Shown here piece by piece: positions 55,802-63,528 of a DNA stretch of 64,000 nucleotides. Location: NCBI GenBank assembly GCA_937928765.1, contig CALFVX010000017.1, positions 23,615 to 87,614 of the forward strand, in the 5' to 3' direction. Origin of the DNA: an uncultured Endomicrobiia bacterium (GTDB lineage Bacteria > Elusimicrobiota > Endomicrobiia > DTEH01). The number at the start of each line of letters is the position of its first letter. Position 1 is the first letter of the stretch. A program made the translations under genes and the position numbers. The notes under the pieces are model-generated. The model worked only from the letters and a program-made list of their open reading frames with translations. It was not told the origin of the DNA and ran no database searches.

Positions 55802-57145
55802 ATGATAAAACCACACGGTGGAAAATTAGTAAATAGAACAGTTAGTGAAGAACAAATAAAAGTATTAAAGGATAAAATATTTACTCTTAAAAGTGTTAAA
55901 TTGAACAAAAGACAGATATCCGACTTAGAGATGATTGCTACAGGTGCGTTTAGTCCATTGGAAGGATTTATGTGTAAAGAAGATTATTTAAATGTTTTAC
56001 ACAATATGAGGTTAGCTAATGGTATAGTTTGGCCTATCCCGATTACTCTTGCTGTGGATGAACAAGAAGCAAAACGGTTTGAAATAAGTGAAGATATTTG
56101 TCTTTTAGATGAGTTTGGGAAAGTTGTTGGTCTTCTTCATCTTGAAGAAATTTATTCGTACGATAAAGAGTTAGAAGCAGAAAAAGTTTATAGAACAAAA
56201 GACAAAAATCATCCAGGAGTAAATGCACTTTATTCTCAAGGCGATTTTTTACTTGCAGGTCCAATATATGCTTTTGGAGTAGAGCCTTCAGGCTCGTTAG
56301 GAGTAGAGCCTTTAGGCTCGTCTGAAGTAGAGCCTTCAGGCTCGTTATACTTTAACGGGGCTAAAGCCCCTACTCCGGAAATTATAGAAATTGGAGTAGA
56401 GCCTTTAGGCTCGTCTAAAGTAGAGCCTTCAGGCTCGTTTACGGTGCTAAAGTCCCTACTTCAACCAATTTTCCTTAAATATTATTTAACACCGCAAAAT
56501 ACCAGAAAAATTTTTAAAGAGAGAGGATGGAATACAATTGTAGGGTTCCAAACACGAAATCCTATCCATCGTGCACATGAGTATATACAAAAATGTGCAT
56601 TAGAAATATTTGATGGTTTATTTATACATCCTATAGTAGGTGAGACAAAATCTGATGATGTTCCAGCAGAAGTGAGAATGAAATGTTATGAAGTTTTGAT
56701 AGAAAATTACTATCCCAAAGATAGAGTAGTTTTAGCAATAAACCCTGCGTATATGAGATATGCAGGACCAAGAGAAGCAATTTTTCATGCTATTGTAAGA
56801 AAAAACTATGGTTGCACACATTTTATTGTAGGTCGTGACCATGCCGGTGTTGGAAATTATTATGGTCCTTATGATGCACAAAAAATATTTTATGAATTTA
56901 AACCTGAAGAGTTAGAAATTGTCCCACTATTTTTTGAAAATGCGTTTTATTGTAAGAAATGCGGGAGTATGGCTTCTTCTAAAACCTGCCCGCACGGGCC
57001 CGAAGAAAAAATTATGCTTAGCGGAACAAAAGTTAGACAAATGCTACAAGAAGAAGAGATGCCGCCGCTTGAGTTTACTCGGCCTGAAATCGCTAAAATA
57101 TTAATTGAAGCGATGAAAAAGAAAAGAACCGACTATAATATTTAG
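55802..57145 (+). CDS. sat: Sulfate adenylyltransferase with repeat insertion
   Basis: 447 residues, dissimilatory/archaeal-type Sat. Active-site motifs 'GFQTRNPIHRAHE' (QTRNP at 250-254, HxxH at 256-259), 'VGRDHAGVGNYYG' and a C-terminal zinc-like 'CKKCGSMASSKTCPHG' are complete. It makes APS from sulfate and ATP for CysH. Residues about 159-220 are an insertion not found in the family, made of GVEPSGS-like repeats encoded by the palindromic modules at 56276-56462. It falls in the loop between 'LLAGPIYAF' and 'IFLKYYLTP', away from the active site, so the enzyme probably still folds. Confidence 0.93.
   Translation: MIKPHGGKLVNRTVSEEQIKVLKDKIFTLKSVKLNKRQISDLEMIATGAFSPLEGFMCKEDYLNVLHNMRLANGIVWPIPITLAVDEQEAKRFEISEDICLLDEFGKVVGLLHLEEIYSYDKELEAEKVYRTKDKNHPGVNALYSQGDFLLAGPIYAFGVEPSGSLGVEPLGSSEVEPSGSLYFNGAKAPTPEIIEIGVEPLGSSKVEPSGSFTVLKSLLQPIFLKYYLTPQNTRKIFKERGWNTIVGFQTRNPIHRAHEYIQKCALEIFDGLFIHPIVGETKSDDVPAEVRMKCYEVLIENYYPKDRVVLAINPAYMRYAGPREAIFHAIVRKNYGCTHFIVGRDHAGVGNYYGPYDAQKIFYEFKPEELEIVPLFFENAFYCKKCGSMASSKTCPHGPEEKIMLSGTKVRQMLQEEEMPPLEFTRPEIAKILIEAMKKKRTDYNI
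56276..56462. repeat. Seven palindromic modules inserted in sat
   Basis: Modules have the form GRAGTA-stem(5)-TTYA-stem(5)-CGTT or its reverse complement. Stems: GAGCC/GGCTC at 56282, 56306, 56330, 56399 and 56423 (forward); GGGGC/GCCCC at 56357 (reverse); a degraded GGTGC/GTCCC at 56443 (reverse). The array is 187 bp, keeps the frame of sat, and reads as repeats of GVEPSGS-type and GAKAPTP peptides. No copies were noticed outside 56-61.3 kb. Confidence 0.88.
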
Positions 57146-57161
57146 TTAAGGCGATAAAAAA

Positions 57162-58139
57162 ATGACAGAAATTATTTTACTTATAACAATATCAGTATTT
57201 TTAGCAATGAATATGGGAGCTTCTGGTTTTTCTATCTCTTTTACTCCATCTTATGGTAGTGGCTTGTTGACAAGGAAAAAAGCAAGTTTGTTTTATACGA
57301 TATTTGTGTTAATTGGAGGAGTATTGATAGGTCCGAGAGTGGTTGCTACACTAACTACTAAAATCTCACAAACTTCATTCGGGAGTTACTCCGGTATAAT
57401 TATAATAATCTCTTCGGCATTGATGATGTTCCTTTCTAATTTGTTAAAGATACCGCAGTCAACAAGTTTTATAACTGTAGCTGCGTTTAGCGGTGCTGCT
57501 TTTTATTATTCTAATGTAAATTGGCATACGATAATAAGGATTCTATGTATTGCAGTTTTATTCTGTGTTTTAGCATTTTTAGTTACTTATTTTATTAAAA
57601 AAATATTTTATCCACCAAGAAATGGTAATCTTTGGGTTTATGAAAAATCTGTTGTCCACAATGATAAACTAAAAAAATTTATTATATTTACAGATTTTTA
57701 TTCTGCATTCGCTGTTGGAACAAACAATATTGCAAATGTAGTAGCACCACTTTTTTTAACATTTTCTTTTAAACCTGATGTATTATTTTTAGGTATTGGA
57801 TTATGTTTTGGTATTGGCAGTTTCATTTTCGGCAAAAGGGTTATATCAACTATTTCAAAAGAAATTATTCCAATAGGTCAGATTTCAGCAGGGATAATAT
57901 CGTTTGTTAGTTCAAGTTTTGTGATAATTGCATCTTTGCTTGGTCTTCCTACACCTTATGCACAGTTTACAACTTTTTCAGTTCTTGCAATAAGTAGTGT
58001 AAAGGATGGATTTTATTTAACATATAAAAAATCCGTTGTGAAAAAAATATTTTTTGTTTGGTTTGCAGGACCAGTTTTTACATTTTTGTTAAGTTATTTA
58101 TTACATTTATTGATTTTAGAGATTTTACCAAAAATATAA
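57162..58139 (+). CDS. cysP: PiT-family sulfate permease (CysP-like)
   Basis: 325 residues, about ten membrane helices with the two PiT-type repeats: 'FLAMNMGASGFSISFTP' and 'IPQSTSFITVAAFSGAAF' in the first half, 'SAFAVGTNNIANVVAPLF' and 'LPTPYAQFTTFSVLAISS' in the second. It lies between sat and the JAMM-ArsC gene, as PiT-type CysP does in Bacillus. It is very likely the sulfate carrier and not a phosphate carrier, since the true pit gene is at 6076. Confidence 0.82.
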   Translation: MTEIILLITISVFLAMNMGASGFSISFTPSYGSGLLTRKKASLFYTIFVLIGGVLIGPRVVATLTTKISQTSFGSYSGIIIIISSALMMFLSNLLKIPQSTSFITVAAFSGAAFYYSNVNWHTIIRILCIAVLFCVLAFLVTYFIKKIFYPPRNGNLWVYEKSVVHNDKLKKFIIFTDFYSAFAVGTNNIANVVAPLFLTFSFKPDVLFLGIGLCFGIGSFIFGKRVISTISKEIIPIGQISAGIISFVSSSFVIIASLLGLPTPYAQFTTFSVLAISSVKDGFYLTYKKSVVKKIFFVWFAGPVFTFLLSYLLHLLILEILPKI

Positions 58140-58152
58140 AGGAGAGACGGAA

Positions 58153-59130
58153 ATGTTGTACTTAACAAAAGAACAATATTTAACTATAATAGAACATGCG
58201 AAACAAGAATATCCTAAAGAAGCGTGCGGTATTTTAGCAGGGAGCAGGGTGTTTACGCCCGTTAACCAGAGGAGTAGGGGCTTTAGCCCCGTTGACGAGC
58301 CTAAAGTGGACGAGCCTGAAGGCTCTATTCCAACTTCTATAATTTCCGGAGTAGGGGCTTCAGCCCCGTTAAAGTATAACGAGCCTGAAGGCTCTATTCC
58401 TAACGAGCCTAAAGGCTCTACTCCAGTGGGAGTTGTAACTAAAGTTTATAAAATAACTAATATTTCGGAAAGTCCACAAACATGTTATTTTATGAACCCT
58501 GAGGAACAACTAAAAGTGTTTAAAGAGATTCGTCAGTTAGGAATAGAGATGTTAGGTATATATCATTCACATTCAACCGTTTCTGCTTATCCGTCATCAC
58601 GTGATGTTGAACTTGCATACTATCCTGAAGCGGATTATGTGATAATTTCTTTAAAAAATTTTGATACTCCTGAAGTTCGTGCATTTAAAATCATAGAAGG
58701 AAAGATTAAAGAAGAAAAAATTGTTGTAAGGAAAAATATTCTCTTTATCTGTATTGAAAATTCTTGTAGAAGTCAGATAGCAGAAGCAATAACAAACAAT
58801 TTTTATTGGCAAACTTTTTGTGCTTACAGTGCAGGGTCTAAACCTTCCGGTGTTGTAAACCCAAATGCAATAGATGTAATGAAAGAATTAGGAGTAGATA
58901 TTTCTAACCAAATAAGTAAAGGGTTTGAAGAAGTAAAAGATATTGAATTTGATTATATAGTAACAATGGGTTGTGGTGATGAATGTCCAGTTTTTATTCA
59001 ACGTTCGTCAAATGTGAAACGAATTAACTGGGATATACCAGACCCTAAAGGTAAACCGATAGAATTTTTCCGTAAAGTAAGGGATGAAATTGAAAGTAAA
59101 ATTAGAGAGATTATAGAAAAAATAGATTAA
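58153..59130 (+). CDS. JAMM metalloprotease fused to ArsC-type low-MW phosphatase
   Basis: 325 residues in one open frame. First domain: Glu23 ('PKEACGIL'), His138 and His140 with Ser148 and Asp151 in 'GIYHSHSTVSAYPSSRD', a complete JAMM zinc site. Related Mec-type proteases free cysteine from a sulfur-carrier protein, fitting the sulfate-assimilation context. Second domain from about 193: the CX5R phosphate loop 'FICIENSCRSQIAEA' (Cys200, Arg206), the later Cys in 'TMGCGDEC' and Asp297 in 'DIPDPKG', the arsenate reductase/low-MW phosphatase set. Residues about 30-91 are an insertion by palindromic modules between the JAMM Glu and His. The link between domains is short, so this is a true fusion and not a frameshift. 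No sulfur-carrier gene is seen. Confidence 0.85.
   Translation: MLYLTKEQYLTIIEHAKQEYPKEACGILAGSRVFTPVNQRSRGFSPVDEPKVDEPEGSIPTSIISGVGASAPLKYNEPEGSIPNEPKGSTPVGVVTKVYKITNISESPQTCYFMNPEEQLKVFKEIRQLGIEMLGIYHSHSTVSAYPSSRDVELAYYPEADYVIISLKNFDTPEVRAFKIIEGKIKEEKIVVRKNILFICIENSCRSQIAEAITNNFYWQTFCAYSAGSKPSGVVNPNAIDVMKELGVDISNQISKGFEEVKDIEFDYIVTMGCGDECPVFIQRSSNVKRINWDIPDPKGKPIEFFRKVRDEIESKIREIIEKID
58241..58424. repeat. Seven palindromic modules inserted in the JAMM-ArsC gene
   Basis: Stems: GGGTG/CGCCC at 58247 (forward, one wobble pair), GGGGC/GCCCC at 58277 and 58354 (forward), GAGCC/GGCTC at 58312, 58381 and 58405 (reverse), and a half module GAGCC-TAAA at 58297. They hold the reading frame open. 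The composite at 58321-58385 is the reverse complement, with few changes, of 56339-56403 in sat. Two copies of the GGGGC module here are read in different frames (RSRGFSPV and GVGASAPL). Confidence 0.87.
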
Positions 59131-59151
59131 AAAAAGTTGAAGGAGAAGAAT

Positions 59152-59628
59152 ATGTTAATTTCAACTTTTATAATTGGAGTTTTGACAATAATTTTTTTCA
59201 TTATAGGATATTATAAAGGTGTGCATATTGCTGGTTTAAAAATAGCATTAAATATGGCAAAAGAAGTTATGCCATTGTTAATTTTTGCGTTTATTATGTC
59301 AGGAATGATACAAGTTATTTTACCTAAAGAGTTAATAATGAAATGGATAGGGAAAGAAGCCGGAATAAAAGGGATACTCATTGGTACAATTGCGGGTAGT
59401 TTAGCACCCGGTGGACCTTATGTTAATCTTCCTCTTGTTGCTGTATTATTGAAATTAGGTGCGAGTACAGGAACAATGGTATCATTTTTGACTGGTTGGT
59501 TGTTGTTGTCAATAAGCAGATTACCTATGGAGGTCGGGATCCTCGGCTGGAAGTTCACAATTATTCGTCTTTTAAGCACATTCTTTTTCCCACCCATAGC
59601 AGGATTGATTGCAGAAAGGTTTTTTTAA
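59152..59628 (+). CDS. Half-length UPF0718/ArsP-like permease
   Basis: 158 residues from ATG 59152, with AAGGAG upstream; an open extension to 59137 would start within the binding site. Four to five helices: 'VMPLLIFAFIMSGMIQVIL', 'GTIAGSLAPGGPYVNLPLV' and 'FLTGWLLLSISRLPMEVG'. This corresponds to one repeat of the eight-helix permease at 49817, so it may work as a dimer. Substrate unknown; the JAMM-ArsC neighbour makes arsenic a possibility, which is speculation. Confidence 0.65.
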   Translation: MLISTFIIGVLTIIFFIIGYYKGVHIAGLKIALNMAKEVMPLLIFAFIMSGMIQVILPKELIMKWIGKEAGIKGILIGTIAGSLAPGGPYVNLPLVAVLLKLGASTGTMVSFLTGWLLLSISRLPMEVGILGWKFTIIRLLSTFFFPPIAGLIAERFF

Positions 59629-59678
59629 AAATAGAACTTTATGGTCAAGTTTTTAATAATTAGGAGAAAGATCTGATA

Positions 59679-60893
59679 ATGAACAAAATTGATAAATTTT
59701 TAGCAATTAGGTTGTTTTTTATTTATTTAATTTTTATCAACACAGCAAAAGTTAATCTTTGTGATGCAGAAGAAAAGATATCGCTTGATTTAGTGATAAA
59801 AGAAGCAAAAGAAAATAATCCTGAAATAAAAATGGTGCATAGCAAATATTTATCAACAAAGCAGAGAATTATTACAGTAAAAACATTAGAATATCCACAG
59901 GTTGGATTTGAAACAAGTAATTATGAACAGATGTACTTTATCTCGCAGATGTTGCCATTGCCTGGTAAACTTTCATTAAAAGGTAAAATTGTAGAAAAAG
60001 AATCAGAGATAACTGAACAGGAACTTAATTTAAAAATTCGTGAAGTTGTTGCTGAAGTAAAAAAATCTTATTTAAACTACTGGCTTGTACACAAAATTAT
60101 TGATATTTATCGTGAGAACATTGATATAATGAAACGGTTCTTGAATATAGCGAAGACACATTATGCTGTTGGCAAAGTTTCGCAGACGGATATCCTTAAA
60201 GCAAACATTGAACTTGCAGAAATGGATAATATGTTAGTTATACTTGAACAGGAAAGAATTTCTCTTCAGGCAGAACTTAACAGATTATTAAACCGTGCAG
60301 ATGATACACCGTTAGGTAAACCTGAACAACCTGAAATAAAAGAAATAAAATATACATACGAAGAACTTCAAAAAATATCGCTTAATAAAAGTCCTGAACT
60401 TCTTTTAAAAAAATCGTTATATGACAGAAATACTGCTGGCCTAAATTTAGCAAAATTAGAGTGGTTCCCTGATATTATGGCTGGAATAAAATTAAGTAAT
60501 ATGGGTAATCAAACATATATGTTCCAGACATCACTACCAGTTTATTTCTGGAAACAAAATTCAATTGTCAACACAATGAAAAAAGAGAAAGAAACGGCTG
60601 AATGGGAACTGCAATCAACCAAAGTTTTTATTTCTCAGAAGATAAAAGATTTGTATACAAAATATGACGCACATAGAAAATCTGTTGAGATTTATAAAAC
60701 AACTATACTACCACTTGCTCAACAAACACTTTCAATAACCGAATCCGGATATCGGACAGGGAAGAATAATTTCTTAGATTTACTTGATAGTCAAAAAAGG
60801 TATCTTTCATACAATATTGAATATTACAAACATCTTACAGAAACACAGATTTATTTAACTGAATTAGAAAAAATAATTGGCATAGATTTTTAA
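59679..60893 (+). CDS. TolC/CusC-type outer-membrane efflux protein
   Basis: 404 residues. A signal peptide is followed by two copies of the OEP repeat with long helices ('SLDLVIKEAKENNPEIKMV', 'VVAEVKKSYLNYWLVHKII' and 'TGKNNFLDLLDSQKRYLSYNIEYYK'). It would form a trimeric channel with the adaptor encoded next. Relatives beside CusB-like genes export heavy metals. AGGAG site upstream. Confidence 0.85.
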   Translation: MNKIDKFLAIRLFFIYLIFINTAKVNLCDAEEKISLDLVIKEAKENNPEIKMVHSKYLSTKQRIITVKTLEYPQVGFETSNYEQMYFISQMLPLPGKLSLKGKIVEKESEITEQELNLKIREVVAEVKKSYLNYWLVHKIIDIYRENIDIMKRFLNIAKTHYAVGKVSQTDILKANIELAEMDNMLVILEQERISLQAELNRLLNRADDTPLGKPEQPEIKEIKYTYEELQKISLNKSPELLLKKSLYDRNTAGLNLAKLEWFPDIMAGIKLSNMGNQTYMFQTSLPVYFWKQNSIVNTMKKEKETAEWELQSTKVFISQKIKDLYTKYDAHRKSVEIYKTTILPLAQQTLSITESGYRTGKNNFLDLLDSQKRYLSYNIEYYKHLTETQIYLTELEKIIGIDF

Positions 60894-60907
60894 TAACGGA
60901 GGTAGGC

Positions 60908-62200
60908 ATGCTTAAACATAGAATAGAAAAAATTTTTCTGATATGTATATTTCTCATATCCGCATGGATGTTTATTACCTCTTGTGGTAAAAAAGATCTT
61001 CACACAGGTCATTCTATTAGAATAGCTACACCAGACGAAGTTGGTAAAGAAGCTATTTGTCCTGTGACAAAAAATAAATTTAAAATAACACACGAGACAA
61101 AAGCAGTTGATTATAAAGGTCAAACATACTATTTTTGTTGTCCTGGCTGTGATACTGAATTTATCAAAGAACCTGAAAAATTCATAACAGAAGTAGAGCC
61201 TCAAAGTAGACCCTTCAGGGTCGTTCACGGGGCTAAAGCCCCTACTCCTGATAAAGAAATCTTATACTGGACTTGTTCAATGCATCCACAAGTAAGACAA
61301 AACAAGCCCGGTAAATGTCCTGTATGTGGTATGGAATTAATCCCGGTGTATAAAGCTGAAGAAGACAAAATTGTTGTTGATGAAAAAAAGGTTAAACAAC
61401 TCGGGATAAAAAGCGAACCTGTCAAAATTGTTCATCTTACAAAAAAGATTCGTCTACCGGCAAAAGTTGCTTATGATAATGAACTTTATCTTGCACAACA
61501 GGAATATTTATCAAGTTTTAAGAACTGGCAACAAATAAAAGATACTGATACAGAACAAAAATCTCGTATCAAGGAAGCATTAGAAGCAGCAGAATTCCGT
61601 CTTTCATTATTAGGTTATACTCAACAAGATATACAGGAACTGCAAAAATTTGCTGAACCGGACAAAAATCTTATTTATCCAGGTGAAAAAGTTTGGATGC
61701 ACGCAGAAATATACGAATATGATTTATCACTTATCAAACCGGGCCAAAAAGTAGTTGCTACTACACCGGCGTATCCTTCAGAAAAGTTTACTGGTGTAGT
61801 ACAATTTATTGAACCAGTGTTAAACCCGCAGACACGTTCTGCAAAAGCAAGGATTGTGTTTGATAATCCTCAAAGGAAGTTGAAACTTGAGATGTATACT
61901 GATTTAGAAATAGAGGTAAGTTTAGGTAAACATCTATCTATCCCGCAGACAGCTTTAATAGATACAGGTACAAGGAAAGTTGTATATCTTGATTTAGGTC
62001 AAGGAAGATACAAAATGCAAGAAGTAAAAACAGGGTTTGAAACAGAAAATTATGTTCAGGTATTAAGTGGTCTTAAAGTAGGTGATATGGTTGTTACTGA
62101 CGGAAATTTTATGCTTGATTCACAATCAACATTAACTGGTGGTCAGGCTTTGTTATACGGTGCAGCAGAAGAGATTCACCCCGTTAGAGACAAAAAATGA
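60908..62200 (+). CDS. CusB-like efflux adaptor with YHS and heavy-metal-binding domains
   Basis: 430 residues. Lipobox 'ITSC' after the membrane anchor; a YHS domain (about 45-94: 'CPVTKNKFKI' and 'YYFCCPGCDTEFIKEPEKF'); then the insertion at about 95-114; then a heavy-metal-binding zinc-ribbon-like 'YWTCSMHPQVRQNKPGKCPV' with 'CGMELIPVY'; then the HlyD/CusB barrel-sandwich and beta-barrel ('GEKVWMHAEIYEYDLSLIKPG'). It links TolC to an RND pump that exports Cu/Ag or similar. No RND pump gene follows. Confidence 0.88.
   Translation: MLKHRIEKIFLICIFLISAWMFITSCGKKDLHTGHSIRIATPDEVGKEAICPVTKNKFKITHETKAVDYKGQTYYFCCPGCDTEFIKEPEKFITEVEPQSRPFRVVHGAKAPTPDKEILYWTCSMHPQVRQNKPGKCPVCGMELIPVYKAEEDKIVVDEKKVKQLGIKSEPVKIVHLTKKIRLPAKVAYDNELYLAQQEYLSSFKNWQQIKDTDTEQKSRIKEALEAAEFRLSLLGYTQQDIQELQKFAEPDKNLIYPGEKVWMHAEIYEYDLSLIKPGQKVVATTPAYPSEKFTGVVQFIEPVLNPQTRSAKARIVFDNPQRKLKLEMYTDLEIEVSLGKHLSIPQTALIDTGTRKVVYLDLGQGRYKMQEVKTGFETENYVQVLSGLKVGDMVVTDGNFMLDSQSTLTGGQALLYGAAEEIHPVRDKK
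61191..61248. repeat. Palindromic modules inserted in the cusB-like gene
   Basis: A half module GAGCC at 61196, a full module with a new stem GACCC/GGGTC at 61209-61222 (forward) and GGGGC/GCCCC at 61229-61242 (reverse). They sit exactly between the YHS and heavy-metal-binding domains and preserve the frame. The stem GACCC/GGGTC differs from all others at complementary positions while the flanking AGTA and CGTT are unchanged. Confidence 0.85.
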
Positions 62201-62286
62201 TGTATTATACATACGTAATTCAAAGCAAGAAAGATAAAAAATGGTATACCGGTTCTACTAATAACTTACGGAAACGCTTTATTTAA
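62197..62286 (+). pseudogene. GIY-YIG (UPF0213-like) gene remnant
   Basis: A short frame starting in the ATGA of the cusB-like stop reads 'YYTYVIQSKKDKKWYTGSTN' and 'NLRKRF', the beginning of the small GIY-YIG proteins (YhbQ type), then meets TAA at 62284-62286; the rest of the domain is absent. It probably is a truncated gene. It lies where an RND pump gene would be expected. Confidence 0.6.
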
Positions 62287-62370
62287 CATAAAGAAATTAA
62301 ACATAAACATTAAGAAAAATTTAGATACTTGAGCAAAATTTTCAAAAGAAAGAAGTAGTAGAGGTACAAA

Positions 62371-63468
62371 ATGAAAAGTTCTAATTTTGTCTTAGGACTA
62401 ATTAGTAGCATAAGATATAAAATTTTAATTTTATTCATTTTTGTGCTTTGTCCTGTAGTTTATTCTCAGCAGTTGTCTGAAGAACAGAAATTTTTAAAAG
62501 TAAAAAATCAAAAAGTTGAATTCTTGTTTGATACCTGGAAATACAACTTTGGTTGGAAAACTTTAGGCGGTGGATATGTAAGATATTTATTACTTATAAC
62601 TAAAGAAAGTATTGTTGAGATTGAACTGCCTGAAGTTTCTAATACACCAGGGTATTCTTCAAGCAGATTCGTTGATATAGATGAACCCAGCGATATACTT
62701 TTGAACCTGCTTTTTCTACCTTTAATTGAATTTTCGCCTGATTATGACGAAAAAATTAGGCAAGAACTTCAAAACGAACTTAGTTCGTTTAAACAATCAC
62801 CAACTGTAGAAAATTTTGTTAACTTTATCTCTGATTTATATTCTAAAAAAGGCGAGGAAGTTAAAGTTAGGAATATTTATTTTCGTGCTAATATAAAAGA
62901 TTTAAAATTAAAAACCAAAGGTGACCAAATACACTTAAGTTTCAACTCTGAAGGTAAAAAACATAGTTATATTTCAACCTACAAAAATTTCAACCCAAAA
63001 AATGAAGTTTTATTATCATTAGGCGAGGTGTTAGGAATAGAAGGAAAAACAAAAAAAGAAGTTGCACATCTTAAACCTTCAGATTTTGCTAAAGAAGCAT
63101 GGTATATTGAAGTGTTTGGTAATACATTTGTTGGTTCGGTTAATATAGACTATAGATTTCATCCTAATTTTAATTTGAGGTTCGGAGCAAGTTATATGAT
63201 TTTTGGTTTCGGTTTCCCAATTATGTTAAATTTTATCACAGGGAAAGAATCACCACATCATTTAGAACTTGGTGCCGGTATTGTTTCATTTATAGGTGGT
63301 TCTGGGGAAATAACTTTTGGAACATTTCAGACACTAACTTTCGGTTATAGATACCAACCTAAAAAAGGAGGGGTTGTGTTCAGAATTTCGTTTACACCAC
63401 TTTTTAATTTCCCAGATAAAGGCGAGGTTTGGCCCTGGGCTGGAATTTCAATAGGTTATGCAAAATGA
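62371..63468 (+). CDS. Secreted protein with C-terminal beta-barrel-like strands
   Basis: 365 residues. Signal peptide ending in VVYSQQ; a soluble region (about 30-230) with no recognised domain; a C-terminal half with alternating strands ('NVDYRFHPNFNLRFGASYM'-like start, glycine-rich loops) typical of outer-membrane barrels. Function unknown. Ribosome binding site present; it follows the GIY-YIG remnant by 84 bp. It and the next gene may be a separate envelope unit. Confidence 0.55.
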   Translation: MKSSNFVLGLISSIRYKILILFIFVLCPVVYSQQLSEEQKFLKVKNQKVEFLFDTWKYNFGWKTLGGGYVRYLLLITKESIVEIELPEVSNTPGYSSSRFVDIDEPSDILLNLLFLPLIEFSPDYDEKIRQELQNELSSFKQSPTVENFVNFISDLYSKKGEEVKVRNIYFRANIKDLKLKTKGDQIHLSFNSEGKKHSYISTYKNFNPKNEVLLSLGEVLGIEGKTKKEVAHLKPSDFAKEAWYIEVFGNTFVGSVNIDYRFHPNFNLRFGASYMIFGFGFPIMLNFITGKESPHHLELGAGIVSFIGGSGEITFGTFQTLTFGYRYQPKKGGVVFRISFTPLFNFPDKGEVWPWAGISIGYAK

Positions 63469-63528
63469 AATTTATTTTTAAAAAATTAACAATACTATGG
63501 TATGGAATGAAAGGAGGTAAACAAAAAG

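Noticed and set aside
55440..55908. Minus-strand open frames opposite cysH and sat
   Set aside because: They are shadows of the real genes and of the 7-bp tandem repeat; no motifs or ribosome sites support them.
56276..58424. Clustered repeats that might be a CRISPR array
   Set aside because: Repeat units are 20-24 bp with almost no spacers, occur in both orientations, lie inside coding frames and show no cas genes nearby.
62161..62200. CCCCGTTAGAGA near the cusB-like stop as another repeat family member
   Set aside because: Only half of a possible palindrome, with no partner arm nearby; insufficient to call.
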